Part shown: positions 10,613 through 22,957 of the stretch, piece by piece
How positions within the stretch are numbered: position 1 is the stretch's first letter
How the letters are laid out: each line of letters begins with the position of its first letter
Assembly: GCA_027919835.1 (NCBI GenBank)
Contig: JANVFP010000011.1
Location: forward strand, 186,001-250,000
DNA from: Lentinula raphanica
Taxonomy: Eukaryota; Basidiomycota; Agaricomycetes; Agaricales; Omphalotaceae
Direction: 5' to 3'
DNA length: 64,000 nt
Notes under the pieces: model-generated
The model's input: the letters and a program-made list of their open reading frames with translations, nothing else
Database searches by the model: none
What the model was told of the DNA's origin: nothing
Translations under genes and position numbers: made by a program

Positions 10613-13083
10613 ATGAAGAACGGCCGCAAAAACGCCAGTGTTTCTCCCAAACGAAAACCCGTTCAAAGCGATTCTCCCAAACGAAACCCCGTCCAAAGCG
10701 ATTCTCCTACACGAAAACGATCAAGAGTGGCTCAGACAAGTAGTCCAAGAAGTGCCCAATTGGATAGGATACCCCGAGAGTTTGTCAAGGTCCGCGGAAA
10801 ATTCGCATCTCTGCAAGGGATGATGACCAGTCTTCCGTTGGAAATCATCTTGTTGGTGCGTACTTTACTTCATAGTTCAAGTCTCAGCGTATAATGTCCC
10901 TCCAAGATTTTCATTCGGTTAGATCCTCGGGATCTACTCTCTTTGTCCCGTACATCAAAGAACCTCCGAGAGATCCTAATGGACAAGTCCTCGGAAACCA
11001 TCTGGCGCACCGTTTGGATCAATTACGAAGACAGTCTACCTCCGCTTCCGGTAGACCTGAACGAACCTCAATTTGCACGGCTGATATTCGATGCTTATTG
11101 CCATGTATGTAGACACACACAGTTTGATACAAACAGTATCGTCAAAGCTTACGACTTCCTTGAAGGTTTGCAACAAACCATCTCACTGTGATAACGCGCT
11201 GTGGAGGCTTCGATTAAGATGTTGTCGCAGTTGTTTGAAAAGGTTCGAATCGTTCAAAATAGCGGACCGGAGACTAAATAAGTTTGTCTAGCTTTCCTGA
11301 GTGGCCACAGCTTCAAATGCGTCCTGAGCTGTTTGTAATTTCTGACGTTTTCCCAACGGAAAGGATCACCGGTGAGTTCATTTAAACCGATACGATATCT
11401 GTTCTAACGTCCTGTAGTTGGGGACCATGTGCGCACAGTCTACGATCATCGTGTTGTCTCGAAAATGAGTAAACAATACCTGGCTTTGAGTTCTGAAGAA
11501 GATCGTCAGGCATGGGTAGTCCAAAAACAGCAAGATATCCAAGCAATCGAACAGGTATGAGGAATAGCCTTCAACTTGTGACATTGACACCTATAGTCGT
11601 ATTTAGCATGCTCGTCATTGTGAAGCATGGCACACAGCCAAATTAGAACAACATGCACGTGAACTTCAAGACATCCGCGACCAAAGATTGCAAGCGTATG
11701 AATCATTCTTCCGCTATAGTCAACTTGATTACTGACGACCAGTTGTATCAGAATCCTCACTCGTCTGGAAGCGACTGGCTTAAGCGGTGAAGTTCAACGA
11801 ATACTATCGGGCAGTTCCAAGTTCGAGGAAGCTAGTGTGCTCATCAAGCTTTGCTCGTTGAACCAGGCCAAACGTTTGACCAATCACAGTACGGAGCTCT
11901 TTGCATCCCCCGTTCATGAATGACATTGGTTTTAAGGCTGGAATAGTATCGAGTCTGACTTGGTGAAGATGCTTTCCATACACAGAAGCAAACGCCTTCA
12001 AGAAGAGCATCTCGAAGTCTGCCGAAAGCGCAGCTCTCAACTCAAGGTCGTCTATCTCGATATTCTGTCTCAGGAGGATCTGCGCAATCCGTTTCCAGGC
12101 GTGGGCGATATCCTCACTGATCCGATTTTAGAGGCTATGATCTGGGACACCGCGAAAGAGGAAGAGTTGACCCCAGAATTCCTCCGGTCGAGAATCATAG
12201 ATGAACTCCCTCGAATCCTGTGTGCGTGGAGAACCACTCAAACTGAAAAGTTACTCGAAGTCCTCAGAGTCACCCGCCATGACGCTACCCTTTTGGACCT
12301 GCACCTGGCCACCACGATATTCGGATGTACCTTGTGTAGTTCCCTGATGATATACCCCCAGGTTTTCTATCATCGGTGTTGCTACAAAAATCGTGCGTTA
12401 GGTAGTCGAAGTGATGAGAGGATGCGGGCAGTGAATAAGCTCTATGATACAGCTGCCCAAGAGGGTCCTTGGTCGCCTCGTTCGCTTTTCATTCACCACC
12501 CGAGCTCACGACTCGTAGAACGCATCATGGCTGGTGCTTCTCTCGATCCGTCTACCACTACGATCTGCGACTTAACGGCTGCATATCCTCTAATCGAGTG
12601 TACGGGCCATCCAGCAACCTTCTTCCCTGGACGTCTTTTTGTTTCGTGGCCAGCCGCTGTAAGAAAAAATGATCCAATCATCGTTTGATGTTGGTACTGA
12701 CCCACATTCACAGCTGACTCACAACCTTGTCATACAGGATGAAATGTTCTTCAACATCAACCGTTTCGGAGAGGAAAGTATTACGATTCGCGCTCAGGAG
12801 CCCCTCAATATCTTCGCTGTCATCCACTGTGCTCATTGTCATAAAGAAATGACGTTCTATGACCTACTTCGTCATTTACCTTCTGTGTGAGTTTCGTCTA
12901 TAACTCGATTCATAAATGGTCCAAAATGAACATCTTCAATGCAGGCACGATGTCCATGCCGTATCTACAACAAGCACTGTGACCGACATCCATAGGCATT
13001 TCGAGACCCATTGGTATTGGAATCCTCATGATAACTTGAACGTCATTGGTATGGATTTTAGATATGACCCTATCACGCTCTAG
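10613..13083 (+). CDS. F-box protein with Cys-rich segment (copy 1)
   Basis: Multi-exon gene, predicted substrate receptor of an SCF ubiquitin ligase (family knowledge). The N-terminus is basic, with a repeated SPKRxPVQSD segment. The F-box follows across the first intron: MMTSLPLEIILL joined to IFIRLDPRDLLSLSRTSKNL. Next come ETIWRTVW and DLNEPQFARLIFDAYCH, a signature arrangement of agaricomycete F-box proteins, then a Cys/His-rich patch (CHVC, then RLRCCRSCLKR across an intron) that may bind zinc. The C-terminal part has CTLCSSLMIYPQVFYHRCCY and CAHCHKEM, two further Cys pairs. The model joins about ten exons and ends with HWYWNPHDNLNVIGMDF. No lesion was found once introns are removed. 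Exon 1 is 10613-10855 and exon 2 begins at 10907. A homologue with the same exon order lies at 36185-38648. Confidence 0.8.
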
Positions 13084-13306
13084 TGCCCAGACGTGTATAA
13101 TCTTACAGACTTTACTGTCCAATGTATTAGCTATATCATATTGCATCTCAATAATTTTTCAATCGCGATGCCCATCAACCCGCGCAGCTAGTGCCACTTA
13201 GTGGTATGGTGTTCGTTATCGTTCCTACACGTGCGATAACTTAAGCGACGGTCAGAAAGAAATTGAAACATTCCGAATCCTTGATCGATTTTCATACTCC
13301 CCCTCC

Positions 13307-14752
13307 ATGACTAGAGTATCATTTTGTCACCTACCTCATCCCGATTCACAGATGGACGGTGAAAGTATCTCAGCATCAACCATGTCATCAGACATCCTGT
13401 CGCTGATCTTCGAGCAGTCTCTTCTTTTAGCAAGCCGTGACGAACAGTCCGAAATCGTCATTATTTTGGCGTCGGTATGTCACTCATGGAGAGCGGCATG
13501 TATCGACGCACCAAATCTCTGGAGCCATATAGGTCCTTTCGTTCGTTCCTATGATCTGATCTGCCTCTTCTTGCAACGGTCTCGTAACCATCCCCTCCGC
13601 ATTGACTACTACGAAAGTGGCGAGGATCAGCGAATTTTGCCCCTCCTAGCGCAGGAATCGGAGCGCTGGTTAGACGTCCGTTTCGCCATCCCGCCTCCTT
13701 TCTACCGCTTGCTTCTCTCGATTAGAGGCCGACTTCCACTGCTGAGGACGTTAGCTTGGGGGATACCTTTGAGTTGGCAGGATGATATGGGCACCGTCGG
13801 CATGAATAACCCTAACGCAAATCAAGCTCAGGAAGATTTTGCAGGGCTTGAAATCGCACCAGCCCTGTTCCAATTCTCTTCCGACTGGCCCTATCTCGAG
13901 GGATCATTTCCTCTCCCGTGGAACCAACTTACGCGTCTCAATTGTTCCAAGACCCACTTCTCCAAACTGTACTCCATTCTTCTTCTCAATTTGCCGAATC
14001 TTTCTCGACTTCGCCTCTACCAAATCTACAATGATTTGGTAGATTCGGAAGTTCAATTAATGATCCCTGACGGTCATACCTTTGCGCTGGATTCGTTACA
14101 TGTCAGAGACTGCGACTTCCAAATCCTTCAATCTGTCCTCAGGATTTTCCCAAACGTCAAAAGAGTTGAAATCGTGATTTGGGAGAAGGTGAGGATGTGC
14201 AATTGCCCCACACCGATTATGCTCCCCATCCTCGACACGTTATGCATACGGGTGGAAAGATATTTTCCGTATCTCGGCCAATCCTTCAAAATTTGTGCTC
14301 CAATGCTCTCTGAGCTCGAGTTTGAATGCGATAACGCGATGGACGACGATGATGACAATGAAGATGATAGCGACGAGGATCTAATCCCTCTGTGGCTTGT
14401 GGGGGGCTTTGGGTCTTTTATGCTACGCTTTTTGATGGAATTGATCCAAGAGGCAAAGTGCAATCTCGCATCCTTGAAACTCGAATTAGAGGTCGATTTT
14501 GATTCGAGTGATATGGAATCACTTCTGCGTGCCATACCATCCCTCGAACATCTTCATATTGCATTAGTGCAGCAAGAAAGCTATGAGCACGTCCCTTTAC
14601 CAGCCATGACACCTGCTCGATTCACCTTTCCAAAGTTGAAAACTCTCCATCTTCGTCTTCCGAGTTCCGACTTCACTTTCGATGAAGTCAATCAACTTCT
14701 TGCTTTTGTGTCGAGAAGTACAAATCTCGAGGTTAGACTTTTCTGTAAATAA
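13307..14752 (+). CDS. Single-exon F-box protein (481 aa)
   Basis: An F-box-like N-terminus (SSDILSLIFEQSLLLASRDE) is followed by VCHSWRAACIDAPNLWSHI, the common agaricomycete 'cluster of F-box then W-R-x-I/A-A' pattern. The remainder has irregular leucine-rich blocks (LPNLSRLRLYQI, FPNVKRVEIVIW, IPSLEHLHIAL, FPKLKTLHLRLP), which predicts a leucine-rich repeat substrate-binding domain. An acidic run of Asp/Glu lies at about residues 345-365. The open frame has no intron, unlike its upstream neighbour. The first ATG is used, but Met at residue 16 or 26 is equally possible. It lies ~220 bp downstream of the first F-box gene on the same strand. Confidence 0.8.
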   Translation: MTRVSFCHLPHPDSQMDGESISASTMSSDILSLIFEQSLLLASRDEQSEIVIILASVCHSWRAACIDAPNLWSHIGPFVRSYDLICLFLQRSRNHPLRIDYYESGEDQRILPLLAQESERWLDVRFAIPPPFYRLLLSIRGRLPLLRTLAWGIPLSWQDDMGTVGMNNPNANQAQEDFAGLEIAPALFQFSSDWPYLEGSFPLPWNQLTRLNCSKTHFSKLYSILLLNLPNLSRLRLYQIYNDLVDSEVQLMIPDGHTFALDSLHVRDCDFQILQSVLRIFPNVKRVEIVIWEKVRMCNCPTPIMLPILDTLCIRVERYFPYLGQSFKICAPMLSELEFECDNAMDDDDDNEDDSDEDLIPLWLVGGFGSFMLRFLMELIQEAKCNLASLKLELEVDFDSSDMESLLRAIPSLEHLHIALVQQESYEHVPLPAMTPARFTFPKLKTLHLRLPSSDFTFDEVNQLLAFVSRSTNLEVRLFCK

Positions 14753-15425
14753 TGTGCCATGGCACAAAGTTCAACTGTATCATCATCTTTCCTCGGAGTA
14801 GTACGCTACTTCTAGCCTCATGCTTGTACTGTCCATGAGCTCCATTATGCAAATAGATGACTGACTCTTCGAGCATCTTCTACCTTCAACGAACCCTGTT
14901 GAGATCCTAGACTCTAGACTGTGCAGCCTAGGATATGAACTAGAGTACTAGTAGGTTTTTCGTAGCATGCCGGGAGGCTCAGGCTCAGGCCCACTAAAAC
15001 CCCTAGGTTCTACATGCAGCATGTTGGACAGTCGAAGACTGGAACATAGTGGGTCTAAGGACAAATGAGTAGTACTTCTATCGTTTTTCCTGTGTCTCTG
15101 ATTCGCTTTCATCCAGTTTCACCGGCCTTGTTACTGTCAATCCAAACAAAGACATCAAACAAACGGATTTTCGAATGACTACTTAGTACTCGCGAAGCGA
15201 AAAGTGAAGAATGCGGCACAGCCCACTCCCCCGCGCGACACTGAACGCTTGCCAATAGTACAGAACTTACAATACTTCATTATAACCCGTTCAGTCTCGT
15301 ATAGGTTCAGAGAATTCAGAATACCTACGAAAACTACTCATCTTGATGATCTCTGCCTAGAGCTGCCTAGATACCGTAGGTACATAGTAATGTATTTGGA
15401 CAAGAACCCAGACTAACGTGCCTAT
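14753..15425. other. Intergenic interval, nothing recognised
   Basis: This is the 3' side of both the F-box gene (plus strand) and the SUN gene (minus strand). A CTAG-rich patch (ACTAGAGTACTAGTAGG at about 14940-14956) and GGCTCAGGCTCAGGCCC are seen. A 70-codon open frame at 15204 has no supporting features. Confidence 0.5.
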
Positions 15426-16844
15426 TCACGCCTCAACGAACTCCGGCGAGTTGCCTTTGTGACCGTGAAATGAGATTCGATGAATGCATGTCGATCCATC
15501 TCCCCAGTTATCCATGATTTCGATTAGAACAATAGATGTTTGAACCGGAATCTGGGTAGGAAATGTTTGATGACCTCCTTTCGAAGGTGTGTAAAACACT
15601 CTTGCCACATCGATGAAAGCCGAGGAAGAGTTGAACAATGAAGAGTCGAGAAGGTGATCGACAGTAACGAATCGCTCCCAGGATGTGAGTAAGCTGAGAT
15701 TTTCGACCTCTACTTCAGATTTCAGGACAAGAGCCCGCATGATGAGGACTTTGGGCGCCTGTCTGAGCTTGCTGTTACCAGATTCAAGGTAATCCGGGAA
15801 GTGGAGTGTGAAATGAGTCCAAACGATGGTGTCTTCCAAAGACACAGTGATGTGACCATGCGATCCATGGAACTTCCAGCAGTTCGACACCGAAAGTTGC
15901 TCTTCGAGGACAACAAGTGGAGGATTAATATGCATCTGGGTCTTATCGTAGCCCCTAAGAACAGCAAGCAACCCAGCGGCGTAAGAAAGGGAACCTAATC
16001 CTTCGGTAGGAGAAGTGAGCCCCGACACTACTTTGGCACCACCCTCAGCAAGCCCGAAATCGCGTAGGAGATTACGAGGAAGAGCATCTGGTTCGTCCGG
16101 CTTGCGGCTGATCCACATCATAGTATTTGAGGCAGTGGTGGTAGCAGCAGTGGTGGTAGCAGCAGTGGTGGAGGGTACAGCGACGAGTGTATTCGATGTC
16201 GCTGGCATGATGGGAGCAAAACTCAATGCATTGGATGTAGACGGCGATCTGACTTCGTGCCCGTCGCATAAACTATGGTAGTAATCGGCATTGCAGTTGA
16301 TGGCACTCAGCGGAGTGAAAAGATCAGGAAGAGCACAGCTGCAGATGATGCCCATTGAGGTGCACAGCGTGCCAATCAACTTCTGCGGCATGCGCACTGA
16401 AGGAAAGTATTGGCCGATGAGATATGATATGATGAGAGGAAGAGTGATCAAAAAGGTGAATCGACGACAACCCCAAAGCCTCCGCAGCATGAGCGTTGAC
16501 CACAAAGGCTTGCTTTCGGCCCTATCGCAGAGTTGTGTGGATTCTCTGGGAGGCAATTCATGGATGCCGGGCTCGGGTTTAGAATTCACTACTTCAGTTC
16601 GGACGCTGTCGAAGGTTACATTGCCTCTCTTTGAATGCTGATGCAGATTCATTAACTTGGAAAGAAGATGTTCAGCGCAGGAACTTACCTTGTTGAACAG
16701 GTCGGGCTCAGAGGAGTCGGAGAGTGTGAACCGTTGAGCATTGAGCCCTTGGGAGATCATTTTTGTAGAGTACCCGTAGAAGTAATGTAGAAAGAAACAA
16801 CCGGAAATGGACCCAGTGGCACAGGTGACAAAAGACAGTGACAC
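15426..16844 (-). CDS. SUN-domain protein (472 aa, single exon)
   Basis: The C-terminal half, about residues 250-465, reads as a SUN domain. It opens with EGGAKVVSGLTSP and contains NCWKFHGSHGHITVSL (the usual 'C-W-x-F-x-G-x-x-G' core), VWTHFTLHFPDYL, and the closing IVLIEIMDNWGDGSTCIHRISFHG as the usual 'NWG-x-x-x-x-T-C-(L/I)-x-R-x-x-x-(H)G' end, read in two parts. A membrane segment lies at about residues 128-150 (TFLITLPLIISYLIGQYF), and a second hydrophobic stretch is near the N-terminus. Classical SUN proteins sit in the inner nuclear envelope and bind KASH proteins; fungi also have ER/secretory SUN-like forms. A Thr/Ala repeat (residues about 225-240) comes from a GTGGTAGCA-type microsatellite. 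The length is typical of agaricomycete family members. Confidence 0.85.
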   Translation of the reverse strand: MSLSFVTCATGSISGCFFLHYFYGYSTKMISQGLNAQRFTLSDSSEPDLFNKVSSCAEHLLSKLMNLHQHSKRGNVTFDSVRTEVVNSKPEPGIHELPPRESTQLCDRAESKPLWSTLMLRRLWGCRRFTFLITLPLIISYLIGQYFPSVRMPQKLIGTLCTSMGIICSCALPDLFTPLSAINCNADYYHSLCDGHEVRSPSTSNALSFAPIMPATSNTLVAVPSTTAATTTAATTTASNTMMWISRKPDEPDALPRNLLRDFGLAEGGAKVVSGLTSPTEGLGSLSYAAGLLAVLRGYDKTQMHINPPLVVLEEQLSVSNCWKFHGSHGHITVSLEDTIVWTHFTLHFPDYLESGNSKLRQAPKVLIMRALVLKSEVEVENLSLLTSWERFVTVDHLLDSSLFNSSSAFIDVARVFYTPSKGGHQTFPTQIPVQTSIVLIEIMDNWGDGSTCIHRISFHGHKGNSPEFVEA

Positions 16845-16912
16845 TCATGAGACGTGACGATGCAGAACAAAAACAATTAGATATTAGATTAGATTGTTAT
16901 CATACAGGTATC

Positions 16913-19900
16913 TCAATCCAGGAGAGGATGATTCGTAGGTAAAGGTAGGTCTGAGCGAAATCTCACTTGTAAGAAGCGTTTGGCTTCGCTATAACCAAGT
17001 TAGATATATGTACTAACTCCAATGGAGAAGTGCAAACTTACCGTACTATACAGTCAGGCAATTTCAAAGAGACGGCAGGTAAAGGAGACAAGACGTTCTG
17101 TCGTTCCTCATATTCTGCAAGCCATAATGGGTTGTACCAGTTAGTTGGAAGTTGTGAAGTCGCGGCATCGGGTTGCAGGACCCTGTCGATTCGATTCGAG
17201 GAGTATCGCGGTCGCGGGAGCTCTCCAGGTGAATATTTGCCACCACCAAGGTAACGTTCAGCCATATACCAAGCACTGAGTAAGTTCAAGAAATCAGTCA
17301 GTTCCTGTGAGCGCCACTGAACCGGAGTCTTGTAAAATTTCCCGTCCGAACCAGTCTCATCCCCGCTCATGCATTCAAGAGTGAGACGTCGGATAAACTG
17401 GGCCAATTCACCCAACGGTCCTTTATGATAATAATAGATCCTCGTGAACATTTCGATGCGGCGCTGCAAGAGCTAAAGCATGGTCAGCAGCAATTATCGG
17501 GATGAATGAGAAACCCATACTGTTTGTCGCCTAGCCAACCGCCTGGCTCGTTGATCATCCTCCTTTTCTTGTGATGATTTTGCATTTCCTTGTCGCTCAT
17601 ATGCCCTCTTCAATTGTGTGATATGGCTCATGAATGATTCGTAAACGTCCTTCCTCCGATAGCCCTCCATGCCCTCTCTTGATCGAAAATATTTACAGAA
17701 AACTTCGGCAGCTTCTTTGTTCCAACGTGTTCGTTTTCCGCCGTCCAGTTGCAGTATAAATCTCTCTAGGGTAGGTCCCGGATGTATCGAGTTCTTGAAA
17801 TCTTTGAGCGTGCGTTGGGAAACAGTGAATAGTGATTTGTCCGTTGAGACAATCGGCTCTGCGAGTGTTTCGTCTAGGCTCAAAGTTCCTAACAGAAAGC
17901 CGGTTTCGCGGCGAACTAGTTCTGCAAGTCGATTTTTACTCTCAGGCCTGTGTTTGGGTGGTTCATATAACTTCGGACAGGGTCCAGAGTCTGCGGAGAT
18001 ATGGCCGTCATCACTATCATGTGCAGGAGGCGCACCAGAAGGTGTAGTGCGTTTCGGATGAGCACCGACATAGTGATAACATCTCTCTAAGATCCCCTGT
18101 AGTGTGTTGAGATCAACGTTGGGGAGGTCCATCTGGGACCTAAAGTGAGCTTTCTGCAAAGAGGCAGCGAGTGATTCAGTGTCAATACAAATACAAATTA
18201 TACAAAGAATGTTACATACCATAGATGGAGATTTGACACCATTCTGGATTAGGGAGAGTAACTCTCCCTTTAGGTGAGTCAGGGCTTCGTTGATATGAGG
18301 GAAGGTATGCGTCCGAGGTGGTGGAGTGCTCGGGATTTCTGTGAGAGGTGAAAGTCCACGTATATATTCATCCTTGCTGACTTGTGGTTCCGAACGCGCG
18401 CCACTGTTATCAATGTTGAGATACGATGGGTCGTCTCCAGCTGTGCACTCGTCCATTCGGTCGCCATGAACGTCAAAGCTGGAGTAGTTATTGCGAGACA
18501 TTTGAGGATGGTTATCATAATCTTGACCTTCATTGCCTCCCATGTGCACAGTGTCTTCGGTATATCCTGGAGACTCACTCGTATCGGTGACAGGTAGGAG
18601 GATGGGTCCATCAGACGGTAGGTTGTTGAGTGGATCTGGCCGAGCGTCAGGATCGGGGATCTCTTCAATGGTGACACGGTTCTGTCTTTGGCTGACACCC
18701 GCCTTGAGGTTCGAGCGTCCGTAGGTTTTTTGGAATTCATGATGCGAGGAGATCGTGAAATCAGTCTGAGGGGATGGGGAGTGCAGGGGAACAGAAAAAC
18801 ATGTGGCTGGACGATGAGAAGAGAAGTGCCCGGCACCAACATAGTCATGGTTCATTGGGCTACCACTTTCATCTACTCCGAAGCTCTGTTGATAGCTATA
18901 GGGATTGTCGGTGAAATTTGAGTCGCCGATATCCACAAGCATGTCTAGAAGAAGTGTCAATTCTGCCCAATGAAGGGGAGGGAGCACCGCACGATACGAC
19001 TTACCTGAAGGAAGCTCATTATGGTGGACCGTATCTTCAACAAACTGGTCCATGTGGCCCATGGATTCGAGGATAACATCATGATGGCTATGTTCTCCAA
19101 AGCTAGTTTTTGCGGCGTAAGTAGGTTGTGCGATCCCATCGTTCCATCCTTGATATGAGTACGGGTCGATGTCGTTGAATGCACAACCACGGGAATCGTT
19201 CCAGGAAGACGGAAAGATATCTTCGACAGAAGCTGGAGGCAAACCATGCTGCTCGTCATTGTCACCATAGTTAGGTAGAGCGTACGGGTCGATGTCATTG
19301 AATGCACAACCACGGGAATCATTCCAGGAAGACGGAAAGGTATCTTCGACAGAAGCTGAAGGCAAACCATGCTGCTCGTCACTGTTACCATAGTTAGGTA
19401 GAGCGTACGGGTCGATGTCGTTGGATGCATTGTCACGGGAATCATTCCAGGAAGACAGAAAGGTATCTTCGACAGAAGTTGAATGCAAACTATGCTGCTC
19501 GTCATTGTCGCCATAGTGGGGTAGAGCGTATGAGTATGGGTCGACGACATTGAACCCACGGTAAGGGGAATTATTCCAGACAGATGGGAAGGTATTCTCG
19601 ACAGGGTCGGAAGGAAATTGATCTATAAATTGCTCGCCATCCTCAACGTGGTTGGGTAAAGCGTAAGGGTCGTCATTTGTATCCATTACCTCGCCACCGC
19701 GGTCTTCCGATAGTCGAGGTGGAAGTTGAGATTCTGGATGATAACTAGCATGAAGATGATCCTCACGGTTGGATGGGGATATGTGGAAGTGCTCGTCATC
19801 ATCGACGTGGTTGGGTAACGCGTAAGGGTTGTCATTTGTATCCATTACCTCGCCACCGCGGTCTTCCGATAGTCGATGTGGAAGTTGAGATTCCGCGTGA

Positions 19901-22900
19901 TAGCCAGCATGAAGATGATCTTTACAATTGGATGGGATATGTGGAAGAGATGCGAGTCTTCTGAGAGAGGTGGAAGAGGTATTGCAGCAGAGGACATGTC
20001 TGGAAGGACGTGGTCGACATGTACGGCCATATGACCCAAGATTTGAGTCTCAAGCCCGAGTCCTATATTCTGAGCTGCTAAGTATGCCCTCTCTTTCTCT
20101 TCAAGCGTCGAAGCACTCGGCGCAGCACCAGCAGCTTCAGCAATCCCATATGCCCAGCCTTGCTCGTCATTTGTTTTGCATGCTGAGTACGAATGGTTGT
20201 TCTGGAACACATTCAAGAGAGAAGGGGTTGTATCTGCACCAGGACCTGAAAGCATTACATCTGGCGACGGGGAGAAGGAGATTAAGTCCTCATCAGCGTT
20301 GTAGTGACTCGATATAGCGTCCGGGTCGTTGATTGCATCCATTGACTCGTAGGAGTCATGTTCGAGAAGCCCGAGTGTGGGTTGTGATTCTGTGTAATAA
20401 CCATGGCCATACGAATGAGGATTCTCGACATCTTGGGGCATGTCAAAGAGCTGTAGATGCACTGATGGACCCTGTGAAAGAGGTATTGGAGCAGAAGATA
20501 CCTCTGGATACGACTCGTTGGGAACGGTATGATCAGCAACGTATCCATACTGGTTTAGTGCATCATACAAGTCGATTCTGTCAGCGCCGATATTGAGATC
20601 GAAGTCGCCCAATTGACTTGAAGGACTAAAGTTTTCTGCCTCCGAGTTGCTGACAGATCCCATGTCAGAAATTGAGGAAGCTATGATATGACTTTCGTGT
20701 TCGACAGCCACACCACGAAATTCCGGTCCTTCAGTTCCTTTCTCGCGAACTTCATTCACGGCGTTTACAGTCATAGAACAACCCGCGAAGGGTTCATGAG
20801 GCGTCGTCATCTCAAACTCGTCACTAGTTGGCATAGAGGAAACCGGGATGTGAGTCTCGTGTGCGACCCCTATACCTATATCCCGAATCCCGGATTCTCC
20901 CCAATCGTCTTTCCTGTCATCCTCTTCATTAACTGCAGTGAAAAGAGTTGGAGCGGAGTCAACAGCGTCCACAATCCCATATCTCCATCCTTCGTTGCCA
21001 TTCGTAATGCATGGCGAATGCAGGTCGATGTCATTCGAGACACGAGGGGCATCATCAGCGAAATTATCCGCAAAAGAGACGAATGTATTCTCAGTAGGAG
21101 CCGAAGGCGATACATAGTATGGAGACGGGGAAGAGGAAACCAACTGCTCGTCGTAGTCATAATCATGGGTCGGTTCGGCGTCCGGGTCGTCGTTTGTGTC
21201 CGTTGGCTCGTCACTGCGCTCTTTAAACAGTACAGTTGTGGGATGATAACCTGAATCAGCAAGAGTCTCGAAATCTTGGAATTTGGGAAAGAAATGCGAG
21301 TTTTCGACTGAAGATGAATGAGGTGTTGAGGCGGAAGACATATCCCCAAGCTCGTCGCCAATGGTATGATGAGTATCTCCATAATGATCAAGCACATTCT
21401 CCAAATCGATATTCCTTGATTCTTCAGAGCCATTCCCGAGATCGAAGTAGTCCAACCGGTTCGAAGATCCAGAATTTACGGTCGCTGTGTTGCCGCTGTC
21501 AGACCCCATGCTGGTTATTGAGGAGGAAGTCGCGATATCATGTTCGACACCCACACCATGGACCTCTGATCCCTCTGTCCATTCTTCATCAAGTCTATCT
21601 ACGTTCCCGAACGTAGAGTGGTTATCTACGAAAGAATGAGAAAGCACTGTCGTATCCAGCTCTTCCAGTACTCCATCTATACGGCCGGAGCCGATATCTG
21701 CGACCTGACTCTTGCCAACATAGCCGTAATGATATTCATCCGAGGTTGCCATATCATGGCCGCAGAGTGCGCCCTCGAAACCGTCTTCGTCAGCTGCCTG
21801 AGATCCTCCCGGACCATTGGAATGAGTCCCCTCATCGACCGCATCTGCATTCTCAAATGTTGAATGTTCTGTGAGATGAGAAGGGATGATCATCTCCTGC
21901 TCCTCTAGCCCTCCATATCTGTCACTAAAATGGATTCCTTCAGCCTGAATACAACTAGACTGGCCGTAATGATATTCGTCCAAGGTTTCCGTATAAAGGC
22001 CAGCAGGTAAGGCGTGACAACTACCTTCATCTATCACCTGTGATTCAACCAGACCATCCCGAGGCGTTGCAGGTGTAACGAGGGTTTGATATGGTTGATA
22101 TGCCGATCGACCTTGTTCAGCTGGATTGGGAATATCGACAGCGTTACGCTCTGGCCCAAAATGCGAAAACTGGTCGAAAAGAACTTCGGCGTCTGCATGG
22201 CTGACGTCGATTCCGGATCGCTGTAAAACGCCTGCGCCCACAATTTCGGGACAACTGAATTCATCCGTTGGGACATGTGCCACTCCCAAGGCTGACTGGA
22301 TCGAAGATGTAGAACAAGAGGCTGGGGTATGTTCATGGCACGGAATAGGAGGAGCTAAAGGAATCGATGTCGTATCATCTTTTGGACCGAATTCGGGAGA
22401 ATCGAACGGTTGGTCAACAGGAAGAATGATATTGTCGGGGGAGTTTGGTGCCGCGAATTCAGATTGTTGCACATCGCCGTTGTGGGTTGTCGTAGACGTT
22501 TCTTGGCCATAGATGTTACCCATGACCTGACCCTGTTCATGGATAAGACGATATTGGGCATCTAGCAGGTTCGGACCTGAGGTGCTGACCGGGGTATATA
22601 CTTGTTTAGGAGGAGGAGCGAGATAGTAAGGACGATCTACGTCCAATGAGCATTACTGAGAAAGCATATCCGAAATCAGACTCACTATAGCTAGGACGTT
22701 TCGTTCCCTCAAATGATCTCAAATTCTGACGTCGTGCTTGGATCCAACGCTCTGATTTGGTCTTATGTTAAGAGCTGGACGACGAGATCACGGTGCATCA
22801 CTCACTGACGAAAGGTCTTAAACGTTTCGGAGTCGGGAACTGGTCCGTATCGTTCAAACCATTGGCTTCACTGTGCGGGTTGTCTCTGGCGCGCTTCTGG

Positions 22901-22957
22901 CCAGCGAGCACTATTGGAGTATGTTGAGGTCCAGGATCGAGTTCGTGACTATTGTTC
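16913..22957 (-). pseudogene. Very long low-complexity protein gene, split by a 1-base frameshift
   Basis: The start is inferred at the ATG of MNNSHELDPGPQ (22957). After at least two introns the exon set carries NLS-like KRARD and PTPKRLRP, then SERWIQARRQNLRSFEG, then a huge acidic Ser/Asp/Pro region (22646 down to about 18300). Four in-tandem 42-residue repeats (DPYALPNYG, then DEQHGLP, VEDTFPSSWNDSRG) lie at 19140-19560, and a 159 bp tandem duplication lies at 19685-20000. The end (18300-16913) is structured: HRPESKNRLAELVRRETG, SREGMEGYRRKDVYES, LTLECMSGDETGSDG, QWRSQELTDFL and LPTNWYNPLWLAEY. That C-terminal order (a GDE-type acidic motif, then W-R-S-x-E-L, then LPxNWYxxxWL) resembles a repeated agaricomycete family I know only as hypothetical. 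The frame breaks near 19934, where one duplicate has GGG and the other GGGG. Either a recent lesion or a sequencing error would explain it. Confidence 0.65.

Noticed and set aside
16135..16175. GTGGTAGCAGCA microsatellite as a regulatory element
   Set aside because: It lies inside the SUN gene and simply encodes a Thr/Ala tract.
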